Of a DNA stretch of 46,390 nucleotides, positions 8,077-15,646 are shown piece after piece; the stretch's first letter is position 1, and every line of letters starts with the position of its first letter. The notes under the pieces were generated by a model. It did not search any database and was not told where the DNA came from. It saw only the letters and a program-made list of their open reading frames with translations. Position numbers and translations under genes: made by a program. Source of the DNA: Bacteroidales bacterium (GTDB lineage: Bacteria > Bacteroidota > Bacteroidia > Bacteroidales > UBA932); contig JAFZEP010000030.1 of assembly GCA_017560625.1 (NCBI GenBank), positions 1-46,390 on the forward strand. The letters are read 5' to 3'.

Positions 8077-8116
8077 CTGTGGCCGAAGTGACAAATTTAA
8101 GTCACTTCGGCCACAG
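8077..8116. terminator. Hairpin after the O-methyltransferase gene
   Basis: Perfect 16-bp stem, 8-base loop AAATTTAA, followed by CTCATTTTT, about 16 bases after the stop codon. It can act as a terminator for the plus-strand gene. The arm sequence recurs nearby at 8186-8201, so it may also be a repeat family member. Confidence 0.65.
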
Positions 8117-8291
8117 CTCATTTTTACAATTAACTGAATATCAATAAACTACAACAGTAACCTACTCCCAACGTGATCAAATATTGTCACTTCGGCCACA
8201 AAATTCAGCACTGGCTACAGACTTCTCTGCTTATGTTCCGGTGGGCACATTGTGGCTAAAAGTCAACTATCTGATCTTCAGCTATATACCA

Positions 8292-8325
8292 AAAATGCTT
8301 GCCGCAATTATGCAGCAAGCATTTT
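8292..8325. terminator. Bidirectional terminator, hairpin family AGYCAACT...TGCYTGC, copy 1
   Basis: Stem 8292-8306 / 8311-8325 (14 of 15 pairs) with loop ATTA, starting AAAA and ending TTTT. It lies 38 bases after the murA stop on the minus strand. The hairpin and an AGTCAACT box 35 bases before it recur near 24349 and 27022. Confidence 0.8.
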
Positions 8326-8363
8326 CTATATCATATTGACCGCCAATTAGTTATGTTTCAGGA

Positions 8364-9677
8364 CTATTGGCGGGTGATACGTGCACCGAGGGCGTTGAGA
8401 CGGATGTCGATGTCCTCGTAGCCGCGGTCGATCTGGTCGATATTGCTGATCACGCTGGTTCCCTTTGCAGACATGGCTGCGATGAGGAGAGCGATACCGG
8501 CACGGATGTCCGGCGAAGCCATCTGACCGGCGCGAAGCTGGTATTTGTGATCATGTCCTACAACCACCGCTCTATGCGGATCGCAAAGGATGATCTGCGC
8601 ACCCATGTCGATGAGCTTGTCAACAAAGAAGAGGCGACTTTCGAACATCTTCTGATGGATGAGGACAGAACCTTTACACTGGGTTGACATCACCAGAATA
8701 ACACTAAGAAGGTCTGGCGAAAGTCCTGGCCATGGTGCATCTGCGATATTCAGGATCGAACCGTCAAGGAACGAATCAATCACATAGCTCTCCTGCTCCG
8801 GCACGAAGATGTCGTCTCCGCGGCGCTCAAGGTTGACACCAAGCTTGCGGAACACATCCGGAATCATTCCGAGTTCGTCGTAAGCTACGTCCTTTATTGT
8901 GATTGAACTGCGGTTCATTGCCGCCAATGCGATGAACGAACCGATCTCTATCATGTCCGGAAGGATCTTGTGCTCGGTTCCACCTAGTTCAGCGACACCT
9001 GTGATTGTCAAGAGATTAGAACCGATTCCTTCAATCTTTGCACCCATGCGCACAAGCATCTTGCAAAGCTGCTGGAGATATGGTTCGCAGGCTGCGTTGT
9101 AGATTGTTGTAACACCCTCAGCCAGGCAGGCTGCCATGACGATGTTTGCAGTACCTGTTACGGATGCCTCATCGAGAAGCATATATTTTCCCTTCAGGGA
9201 TTTTCCTTCTGGCACATGAAGATAGAAGGCTTTGTGATCCTGGTCATACTCCTGCTCGGCACCGAGGTTCATGAAACCGAGGATGTGAGTATCCACTCTG
9301 CGGCGGCCGATCTGATCACCGCCCGGCTTAGGAAAATATGCCCTGCCGAAACGAGCCAGGAGCGGACCTACAACCATCACGGAACCACGGAGCTTCGCAC
9401 ACTTATTGACGAAATCCACGCTCATAACATACTCCCTGTCGATCTCATCGGCCTTGAAAGTATACACGCCCTTGTCGTGGCGTGTAACTTTCACACCCAT
9501 ACTCTCAAGAAGCAGGATAAGGTTCTTTATATCCAGAATCTCCGGAACATTGGAGATCGTCACCTCCTCCTTTGTCAGGAGAACAGCGCTGATGATCTGC
9601 AATGCCTCATTCTTCGCACCCTGAGGCCTGATGGTTCCGCTGAGCCTATGCCCACCTTCAACTACAAATGAACTCAT
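8364..9677 (-). CDS. murA: UDP-N-acetylglucosamine 1-carboxyvinyltransferase MurA
   Basis: First committed step of peptidoglycan synthesis: transfer of enolpyruvate from PEP to UDP-GlcNAc in the cytoplasm. 437 residues, near the usual 420-440. Clear EPSP-synthase-like fold with GTIRPQGAKNEALQI at the N-terminus (Lys22/Asn23 are the conserved substrate-binding pair) and the active-site loop PKPGGDQIGRRRVDTH. In most MurA enzymes that loop reads PGGCxIG with a cysteine that fosfomycin alkylates; here Asp121 takes that place, a replacement known from naturally fosfomycin-resistant species. The gene lies 200 bases after murB on the same strand, with a 51-bp tandem repeat between them. Confidence 0.97.
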   Translation of the reverse strand: MSSFVVEGGHRLSGTIRPQGAKNEALQIISAVLLTKEEVTISNVPEILDIKNLILLLESMGVKVTRHDKGVYTFKADEIDREYVMSVDFVNKCAKLRGSVMVVGPLLARFGRAYFPKPGGDQIGRRRVDTHILGFMNLGAEQEYDQDHKAFYLHVPEGKSLKGKYMLLDEASVTGTANIVMAACLAEGVTTIYNAACEPYLQQLCKMLVRMGAKIEGIGSNLLTITGVAELGGTEHKILPDMIEIGSFIALAAMNRSSITIKDVAYDELGMIPDVFRKLGVNLERRGDDIFVPEQESYVIDSFLDGSILNIADAPWPGLSPDLLSVILVMSTQCKGSVLIHQKMFESRLFFVDKLIDMGAQIILCDPHRAVVVGHDHKYQLRAGQMASPDIRAGIALLIAAMSAKGTSVISNIDQIDRGYEDIDIRLNALGARITRQ

Positions 9678-9706
9678 ATATTGTTGTCTTACTTTGTTTC
9701 ACTTTG

Positions 9707-9859
9707 GTCAAAAGCACAAAATCAACCTCTTTTGTGTTTTTGAAGTTACATTTCACAGTTAAAAGAACAAAATCGCCCCTCTTTGTTCTTTAAATGCCAT
9801 TTTTTGAGGTCAAAAGCACAAAAACTCATGATTTTGTGCTTTTGATATGGCACCATGTA
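9707..9859 (-). repeat. Three tandem 51-bp hairpin repeats between murB and murA
   Basis: Units start at 9707, 9758 and 9809, an exact period of 51. Each begins GTyAAAAGmACAAAA, has a short variable centre, then the inverted arm TTTGTkyTTTt, so each can fold as AAAAGCACAAAA against TTTTGTGCTTTT. Copy 3 has the most perfect stem. The array lies in the murA leader, about 30 bases before its start codon. Confidence 0.8.
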
Positions 9860-9877
9860 TCTACAACGGCTACGAGA

Positions 9878-11224
9878 CTAAATATGCTCCACCTCCGGGT
9901 GAAGAATGATGTCAAACTTTGCTTTTACCGAAGCGATGATGCGGCGCTCGAGGCTGATGATTTCCTCCGGGAAGGCCTCGCCGGTGTAATTCACGATGAC
10001 GAGCGGCTGCTTGTCATAGACAGCAGCATTGCCGCTGCGTTTACCCTTCCATCCGCACTGCTCGATGAGCCATGCTGCCGGAACTTTGACCATGTGACAG
10101 ATTACCACGTCGCTTTGCTCCTCGCAATTACGTACTGGCTCCTCCACGACATAATGCGGAACCTTGTAGTCAGCTCCAAGCTCGGCCTTGGCAGTGGCCT
10201 CGATCTTCGCGAAATGTTCTGCACTGATGACTGGATTCTTGAAGAAGCTTCCTGCACTGCCCATCACTGACGGCTCTGGCAGTTTCTCTTTACGGATCTT
10301 GATGATCGCCTTTCTGATCATCGCTGGTGTTACACGAGCCAATATTTCCTGTTCAGCATCGGTATCGCTTGAAAGCGACATGCCACCCACGGCTAGGGGG
10401 TGCCTATCGGAAGATAGGCGGGGGTCGCTTGAAAGCGATGCTGATGCTGACAGCACAGCCTCCTTGAGGTGACCATAGTCAAGCTTCGGCTGAGGGTTGC
10501 GGCTCAGGGCGAAGACCACATGAGTCACGATGTAGCGGCCCTTGACCTCAGGATCCTTGAATGCCGAATCGCGATAGCCATACTCCAGATCCTCAACATC
10601 AAAGTTCACGAACTCCTCCTCGACAGTGTCATAGCAATACACAGTCTTGATGACATCCTTGACCTCAACGCCGTATGCTCCGATATTCTGAACGGCAGAT
10701 GCTCCGACCTCGCCAGGGATATATGAGAGGTTCTCCACACCCCAAAGGCCCTCCTTGGCAGCCCAGTCGCAGAAGTCGTCGAAGACTACTCCGGCTCCGA
10801 CTGACACCAATACTGGTGACGAGATTGCCACGTCGCCCTGCTCCTCGCAATGACGTATTGGAGACTCGTTGACGTGCTCCTCGCAATGACGTATTGGAGA
10901 CCCGTTGACTTGCTCCTCGCAATGACGTATTGGAGACCCGTTGACTTGCTCCTCGCAATGACGTATTGGCGACTCATTGACTTGCTGATGGTCATCCAGT
11001 ATTTCTATGAAATTGATTTTGGAATGAAGTACCGTGCCCTTGAAGTCGTCAATAAACAGCAGGTTGCTGCCGCCTCCGATATGAAGCACCGGACGAGCCA
11101 GCTCTTCGAACTCGATGTCCACAAGATCCGCTACCGAATCATACTCGATGAAACAGCGCGTCTTCACCTTCATTCCGAAGGTGTTCATCTTGGTGAGATC
11201 CTTGTAGTATTCTGTCTTTATCAT
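9878..11224 (-). CDS. murB: UDP-N-acetylenolpyruvoylglucosamine reductase MurB, enlarged by three repeat insertions
   Basis: FAD enzyme that reduces enolpyruvyl-UDP-GlcNAc to UDP-MurNAc. FAD-binding motifs are HIGGGSNLLF (48-57), LSYIPGEVGASAVQNIGAYG (166-185) and the catalytic GSAGSFFKNP (322-331); the C-terminal AAWLIEQCGWKGKRSGNA (383-400) is also diagnostic, so this is a type I MurB. At 448 residues it is about 100 longer than the usual 340. The excess is three in-frame segments: residues ~79-136 (four tandem copies of VNxSPIRHCEEQ ending in GDVAIS), ~260-288 (SLSSDPRLSSDRHPLAVGG) and ~364-380 (VRNCEEQSDVVICH). All three are encoded by palindromic repeat DNA. The conserved core stays in frame, so the enzyme is probably functional. 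Confidence 0.95.
   Translation of the reverse strand: MIKTEYYKDLTKMNTFGMKVKTRCFIEYDSVADLVDIEFEELARPVLHIGGGSNLLFIDDFKGTVLHSKINFIEILDDHQQVNESPIRHCEEQVNGSPIRHCEEQVNGSPIRHCEEHVNESPIRHCEEQGDVAISSPVLVSVGAGVVFDDFCDWAAKEGLWGVENLSYIPGEVGASAVQNIGAYGVEVKDVIKTVYCYDTVEEEFVNFDVEDLEYGYRDSAFKDPEVKGRYIVTHVVFALSRNPQPKLDYGHLKEAVLSASASLSSDPRLSSDRHPLAVGGMSLSSDTDAEQEILARVTPAMIRKAIIKIRKEKLPEPSVMGSAGSFFKNPVISAEHFAKIEATAKAELGADYKVPHYVVEEPVRNCEEQSDVVICHMVKVPAAWLIEQCGWKGKRSGNAAVYDKQPLVIVNYTGEAFPEEIISLERRIIASVKAKFDIILHPEVEHI
10100..10133 (-). repeat. 34-bp palindromic element inside murB (third insertion)
   Basis: Matches the element family (GATTACCACGTCGCT, then TTGCTCCTCGCAATTACGT) with two substitutions from the copies in metG and before the GH16 gene. 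It encodes RNCEEQSDVVI on the minus strand, between two conserved MurB segments. Confidence 0.8.
10365..10438 (-). repeat. Palindromic element with direct-repeat ends inside murB (second insertion)
   Basis: The 74-bp segment is bounded by two identical copies of TCGCTTGAAAGCGA (10365-10378 and 10425-10438), each itself a perfect palindrome with a 2-base centre. Between them lies CCACCCACGGCTAGGGGGTG and a small hairpin GCCTATCGGAAGATAGGC. It encodes SLSSDPRLSSDRHPLAVGG and forms an extra loop in MurB. It is a different family from the CEEQ element. Confidence 0.75.
10822..10985 (-). repeat. 34-bp element expanded into a 36-bp tandem array inside murB (first insertion)
   Basis: A full element (10823-10856) is followed by three tandem 36-bp units starting at 10857, 10893 and 10929 (ATTGGAGACyCGTTGACkTG, then CTCCTCGCAATGACGT), then a partial unit. 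Because 36 is a multiple of three, each unit adds exactly 12 residues (VNxSPIRHCEEQ) to MurB without breaking the frame. Confidence 0.85.
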
Positions 11225-11411
11225 AGTCTTATCAGATTCCCTATCAAGCCGGAGATGACTGGGCCGAGTCCGGTTGGGATGAATTTACAGCTCGGTCAAA
11301 AATTGGCCTTAAAGTGACCGAGGTGTGCCCAAAATCCCCAATATCACCTCATTTTTGCCACACCTCGGGCGAATTTTGGTTCAAAAACGACCGAGGTGTG
11401 GCAAATAAAAA
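11225..11411. repeat. metG-murB spacer with GTGACCGAGGTGTG repeats
   Basis: Holds three copies of a GTGrCCGArGTG motif: 11314-11329 direct, 11357-11368 inverted and 11391-11402 direct. The last two form a perfect 12-bp stem with a 22-base loop; CTCGGTCA (11291-11298) also pairs with TGACCGAG (11315-11322). No U tract follows on either strand, so terminator function after metG is uncertain. Confidence 0.6.
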
Positions 11412-13595
11412 TTATCCGATTTCTGCGCCGTTGCAGAGAGTTTCCTGCGGAGTGATGAAACGCATCTTGCCGTCGTTCTGGCGAGCCATGAGGATCATGC
11501 CCTTAGACTCGATGCCACGGATCTTGCGCGGTGCGAGGTTGGCAAGGATACAGATCTGCTTGCCTACCATCTCCTCTGGAGAGTACTGCTCAGCGATACC
11601 AGATACGATCACACGCTTGTCGATGCCAGTGTCGATAGTCAGCTTGAGAAGCTTGTCTGTCTTAGGAACACGCTCTGCCTCAAGAACTGTAGCAGTGCGG
11701 ATGTCCATCTTGCCGAAATCATCGAATGTGCACTCCTCCTTCTGCGGAGTTACAACAGCTGCCTCAGCGGCCTTTGCTGCTGCCTCACGCTCAGCGCGGA
11801 TAGCCTCGAGACGTGCGATCTGCGCATCTACGACCTCATCCTCGATCTTGCCGAAGAGGAGAGTTGCAGGGTTGAGCTGGTGGCCTGCAGGAAGAAGCGA
11901 TGCGTTGCCGAGGTCCTCCCATGAGAGTGAGATTGCCACGTCGCTCTGCTCCTCGCAATGACGTGAAGAAGTGTGAAGAGCTGCACCCTCTGCTGCAGTG
12001 TAGATGTTCTCGCTTGTTGCGCCCTCCTCGCCAGCACGGTGGTCTGCACCTGCTACGATGCCCACGTTGAGGATGCTGCGGAGCTTCTCAGCTGAGAATG
12101 GAAGGAACGGCTCGAATGCGATAGCAAGCGATGCGCAGATCTGGAGAGAAACGTTAAGGATAGAAGCTGTTCTGTCCATGTCTGTTTTTGCCACCTTCCA
12201 AGGCTCTGTGTCTGTGAGGTATTTGTTACCGAGACGAGCGATGTTCATAGCCTCCTTGAGGGCCTCACGGAACTTGTATCCCTCAAGATACTTCTCCATT
12301 GCCTCGCGGAGTGGTTTGATCTGAGCAAGTGTCTCAGCGTCTACAGCCTCTGGCTTGAGGTCAGCCGGCACCTTGCCCTCGAAATATTTGTGTGTAAGGA
12401 CTACAGCACGGTTCACGAAGTTACCGAGGATGGCAACGAGCTCGCTGTTGTTGCGTGACTGGAAGTCCTTCCATGAGAAGTCGTTGTCCTTAGTCTCAGG
12501 AGCATTTGCTGTGAGAACATAACGGAGAACATCCTCCTGTCCTGGGAACTGCTCGAGGTACTCGTGGAGCCATACAGCCCAACCGCGTGATGTCGAGATC
12601 TTGTCGCCCTCGAGGTTGAGGAACTCGTTTGCAGGCACGTTGTCAGGAAGGATGTAGCTTCCGTCTGCCTTGAGCATTGATGGGAACACGATGCAGTGGA
12701 ACACGATGTTGTCCTTGCCGATGAAGTGAACGAGCTTTGTGTCCTCGCTCTTCCACCACTTCTCCCAAGACACAGGAAGAAGTTCCTGTGTGTTCGAAAT
12801 GTAGCCGATAGGCGCATCGAACCATACATAGAGAACCTTTCCGTCTGAACCCTCTACAGGCACTGGCACACCCCAGTTGAGGTCGCGGCTCACGGCACGT
12901 GGCTGAAGACCGCCGTCGATCCAGCTCTTGCACTGGCCGTATACGTTGCTTCTCCACTCCTTGTGTCCGTCGAGGATCCACTCTGAGAGCCACTTCTCGT
13001 ACTGGTCGAGCGGAAGATACCAATGCTTGGTCTCCTTCTTCACGAGCTCGCCGCCGCTGAGAGCAGACTTAGGGTTGATGAGCTCATCCGGACTGAGAGT
13101 GGCGCCGCACTTCTCGCACTGATCACCGTAAGCACCCTCGGCACCGCACTTAGGGCATGTACCTGTGATGTAACGGTCTGCGAGGAATGTCTTTGTCTCC
13201 TCGTCGTAGTACTGCTCGCTCACCTTCTCGATGAACTTGCCCTCATCGTAAAGCTTACGGAAGTAGTCCGCAGCGTTCTTGTGATGAGTCTTTGAAGATG
13301 TTCTTGAATATATATCGAAGTTGATACCAAGGCCTGTGAAAGAATCCTTGATGATCTTGTGATATCTGTCCACGATATCCTGAGGAGTGCATCCCTCCTT
13401 CTGCGCCTTGATGGTGATCGGAACTCCATGCTCGTCTGAACCGCAGACGTAAAGCACGTCCTCACCCCTCATTCTGAGATATCTCACATAGATATCCGCA
13501 GGCACATATACACCAGCCAGATGGCCGATGTGAACCGGACCGTTTGCGTATGGAAGCGCGCAGGTCACAAGCGTTCTGTTGAATTTCTTTTCCAT
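11412..13595 (-). CDS. metG: Methionyl-tRNA synthetase with C-terminal tRNA-binding domain
   Basis: Charges tRNA-Met in the cytoplasm. The start at 13595 is chosen because [25 protein letters not shown] is the conserved N-terminus; a frame extending 19 residues upstream is implausible. The product is 727 residues. HIGH is at residues 22-25; a knuckle with CPKC and CEKC binds zinc; the KMSKS equivalent is DKISTSRG. After the anticodon-binding domain comes an Ala/Glu-rich linker and a C-terminal EMAP/Trbp111-like OB domain ([15 protein letters not shown] onward), as in many Bacteroidota. Near residue 540 the sequence [14 protein letters not shown] is an in-frame insertion encoded by the 34-bp element at 11931-11964; it lies in the variable segment before the linker, where it should be tolerated. 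Confidence 0.97.
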   Translation of the reverse strand: MEKKFNRTLVTCALPYANGPVHIGHLAGVYVPADIYVRYLRMRGEDVLYVCGSDEHGVPITIKAQKEGCTPQDIVDRYHKIIKDSFTGLGINFDIYSRTSSKTHHKNAADYFRKLYDEGKFIEKVSEQYYDEETKTFLADRYITGTCPKCGAEGAYGDQCEKCGATLSPDELINPKSALSGGELVKKETKHWYLPLDQYEKWLSEWILDGHKEWRSNVYGQCKSWIDGGLQPRAVSRDLNWGVPVPVEGSDGKVLYVWFDAPIGYISNTQELLPVSWEKWWKSEDTKLVHFIGKDNIVFHCIVFPSMLKADGSYILPDNVPANEFLNLEGDKISTSRGWAVWLHEYLEQFPGQEDVLRYVLTANAPETKDNDFSWKDFQSRNNSELVAILGNFVNRAVVLTHKYFEGKVPADLKPEAVDAETLAQIKPLREAMEKYLEGYKFREALKEAMNIARLGNKYLTDTEPWKVAKTDMDRTASILNVSLQICASLAIAFEPFLPFSAEKLRSILNVGIVAGADHRAGEEGATSENIYTAAEGAALHTSSRHCEEQSDVAISLSWEDLGNASLLPAGHQLNPATLLFGKIEDEVVDAQIARLEAIRAEREAAAKAAEAAVVTPQKEECTFDDFGKMDIRTATVLEAERVPKTDKLLKLTIDTGIDKRVIVSGIAEQYSPEEMVGKQICILANLAPRKIRGIESKGMILMARQNDGKMRFITPQETLCNGAEIG
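11931..11964 (-). repeat. 34-bp palindromic element inside metG
   Basis: GATTGCCACGTCGCT followed by CTGCTCCTCGCAATGACGT, the consensus form of the family. It is translated as [11 protein letters not shown], the same reading frame and strand as in murB. Confidence 0.88.
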
Positions 13596-13674
13596 GTATT
13601 GTGTCGTTTTATTTTTTGCATGAACCGTTGCGCATAACGTAGTTATGCACAATCTGCAAAATTACGAATAAAAA

Positions 13675-13704
13675 AATAAGGACGCAACACGATGCGTCCT
13701 TATT
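13675..13704 (-). terminator. Terminator after the TonB-domain gene
   Basis: Perfect 12-bp stem 13675-13686 / 13693-13704, loop ACACGA, with a run of A on the plus strand before it that reads as a U tract on the minus strand. It lies 20 bases after the stop of the 13724 gene and separates it from metG. A smaller hairpin GCATAAC/GTTATGC at 13632-13648 lies in the metG leader. Confidence 0.85.
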
Positions 13705-13723
13705 TGAAGCCTTATAGTTATGA

Positions 13724-14128
13724 TTACCTCACCCGGAATATCACAGAGAACGTATACTCTACATTGACTGCCTGGCCCCTTTGCTTACCTGGTTCCCACT
13801 TAGGGGACGATGACACAACTCGCACTGCCTCCTTATCAAGATGCGGATCGACACCGCGAAGGACCTTTACGTTTACAACAGATCCGTCCTTGGCAACGAT
13901 AAACTTAAGCGTAACTCTTCCTGTGGCCTCTGCAAATTTCTCCTGATAGACAATATGCTCATTGACCCACTTTGAGAAAGTGTTTAAATCACCTCCCTGG
14001 AACGATGGTTTTTCTTCAACCAACTGCATGGGAATTATATCCTCATCAGGATCTAAAGTATTGAGATTCTGACCATTTACCATCAATGGAAACAACAAGA
14101 CAGCTGCTAGAAACAATATCTTCTTCAT
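13724..14128 (-). CDS. Secreted TonB C-terminal-domain protein
   Basis: 134 residues: signal peptide MKKILFLAAVLLFPLMVNG, then a TonB C-terminal domain (about 40-134) with EKPSFQGGDLNTFSKWVNEHI, GRVTLKFIVAKDGSV and a final YTFSVIFRVR strand. Real TonB spans the inner membrane with a single anchor and a long Pro-rich arm; here the anchor and arm are replaced by a cleavable-looking signal, so it is probably a free periplasmic TonB-like domain. Such short proteins are common in Bacteroidota and may bind TonB boxes of SusC-like transporters or act with BlaR-type sensors. The role is unproven. Confidence 0.85.
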   Translation of the reverse strand: MKKILFLAAVLLFPLMVNGQNLNTLDPDEDIIPMQLVEEKPSFQGGDLNTFSKWVNEHIVYQEKFAEATGRVTLKFIVAKDGSVVNVKVLRGVDPHLDKEAVRVVSSSPKWEPGKQRGQAVNVEYTFSVIFRVR

Positions 14129-14206
14129 AACCTGTAAATTTTAATGTTGTCACGAAATTATTAAAAGACATCAACATTACCAAGACTAGCGTGAACGCCC
14201 TTCCCG

Positions 14207-15646
14207 TTATTTCGGAAAGCAGCACTTTGAACGAACTGTAAGGTAAACTGTGCGGGCGAGAAGATGGGCGAAGTAGGCGGCCATTAGGATGTGCATGGCG
14301 ATGCGGTTGTAGAGGGTAGCTCCAGGACCAGCAGCAGGCAATTCAGACGAAAAGAAAGACGGAGCATGGTTCAGCAGCAGAATTCCGACAGCCCATACGG
14401 CCACGAAACCAACCACGGCCCAGAGCATCGAATCACGCATCTGGCGGGACGCTGTGGCTCCGACATAGATGCCGTCCCATGTGAAGGCAGCACAGCCGAC
14501 TATAGGCATGAGGAGCAGCCACGGAAGGTATTCGCGGGAAGCATCTACGACGCTTGCATCCGAGGTCATCATCTCTAGCATAGGCACACCGGCGAAGTGA
14601 TATATACCCATGAATATCAATGCGATGGACATACTCCAGATGAAGGTCCACTTGACAGATTCCTTATACATTCCGCGATCACCAGCTCCAATGTAGCGGC
14701 CCACAAGAGCTTCTCCGGCATAGGCGAAACCGTCAGTGAAATATGAGAATATCATCAGAAGCTTCATGAGGATCGAGCTGACCGCAAGAAGGGTGTCGCC
14801 ATAGCGGGCAGAGATGACAGTGAAGCCGATGTAGATTGCGATAAAGCAGAGCGAACGGACAAAGAGGTCGGCGTTCATGGTCATGAAGCGGCGCATCTGG
14901 TCGCCTTTGAAGATTCCACGCAGGTCAGAGTGCCCGATTGTGTTCAAAGTGTCGCGGCGGAATTTCACCAGCAGAAGCACCAGCGCAACCAGCAGTCCGG
15001 AGTACTGAGCAGCCACTGTGCCGGCCGCGACTCCGGCGAATCCCATGCCTTCATAATGCAGGCTACCGATGTTGATTCCTAGGGCGAGCACTATGCTCAT
15101 AAGGATATTCATTCCATTGACTGTCAAGTCGGTAAGCATTGCGCTCACACTATCCTGCATGCCTATGAACCAGCCTTTGAGAGCCATCAGAGCGAGGGTT
15201 GCAGGCGCCGCCCAGATGCGGATGAAAAAGTATTGGGAAGCAAGTTCGCGCACCTCTGGTGTGCAGTCCACAAAGAGGAATGCAGCCTTTACAAATAACC
15301 ACTGAATTGCGATAAGAAGCAGAGCGCATGAAAGGGCGATGCCGAGGGAGCGGGTCAGCACGCGGGCACATTCCGGGCGGTCTCCCCTGCCATACGCCTG
15401 AGCAGCAAGACCTCCGGTGCCGACACGCAGAAAGCCGAAGTTCCAGTACAGCAGATCGAAGAGCATAGAGCCTATGGCGATGCCGCCGATCAATGTGGCT
15501 GTGCCGACGCCCAGCCCGCCAGCCTCACCGGCCGGCCCCAGATGACCAGCCACAGCGACATCCACCATACCGACAATCGGCACAGTGATATTCGCCAGGA
15601 TGCTCGGCAGAGCGAGCTTCAGGATGTCTTTATTGATTGCTTTCAT
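14207..15646 (-). CDS. MATE family efflux transporter (DinF-like)
   Basis: Inner-membrane multidrug/toxin extrusion antiporter, 479 residues, twelve predicted membrane segments in two halves. MATE features are ALPSILANITVPIVGMVDVAVAGHLG at the N-terminus, in the conserved position of the first helix pair, and LVGRYIGAGD in the second half. It resembles the DinF branch. It starts directly after the rsgA stop with no gap, so it is the last gene of a four-gene operon headed by the 21928 fusion gene. The substrate cannot be predicted; exporters of this family use a sodium or proton gradient. Confidence 0.93.
   Translation of the reverse strand: MKAINKDILKLALPSILANITVPIVGMVDVAVAGHLGPAGEAGGLGVGTATLIGGIAIGSMLFDLLYWNFGFLRVGTGGLAAQAYGRGDRPECARVLTRSLGIALSCALLLIAIQWLFVKAAFLFVDCTPEVRELASQYFFIRIWAAPATLALMALKGWFIGMQDSVSAMLTDLTVNGMNILMSIVLALGINIGSLHYEGMGFAGVAAGTVAAQYSGLLVALVLLLVKFRRDTLNTIGHSDLRGIFKGDQMRRFMTMNADLFVRSLCFIAIYIGFTVISARYGDTLLAVSSILMKLLMIFSYFTDGFAYAGEALVGRYIGAGDRGMYKESVKWTFIWSMSIALIFMGIYHFAGVPMLEMMTSDASVVDASREYLPWLLLMPIVGCAAFTWDGIYVGATASRQMRDSMLWAVVGFVAVWAVGILLLNHAPSFFSSELPAAGPGATLYNRIAMHILMAAYFAHLLARTVYLTVRSKCCFPK

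Larger units (their letters stand above)
8061..8363. other. Convergent intergenic region rich in hairpins
   Basis: No gene. Contents in order: a perfect 16-bp inverted repeat 8077-8092 / 8101-8116 built on GTGGCCGAAGTGAC; the sequence TTAACTGAATATCAATAAA at about 8130-8148; a third copy of the inverted-repeat arm at 8186-8201 (GTCACTTCGGCCACAA); and a terminator hairpin at 8292-8325 preceded by AGTCAACT at 8261. The region separates the ends of the O-methyltransferase and murA transcripts. Confidence 0.7.

Noticed and set aside
10857-10964. 36-bp direct repeats as a CRISPR
   Set aside because: The units are directly joined with no spacers and they are translated within murB.
13596-13652. Upstream start for metG (19 extra residues)
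   Set aside because: The conserved MetG N-terminus begins at [19 protein letters not shown]; the extension has no homology and runs through the leader hairpin.
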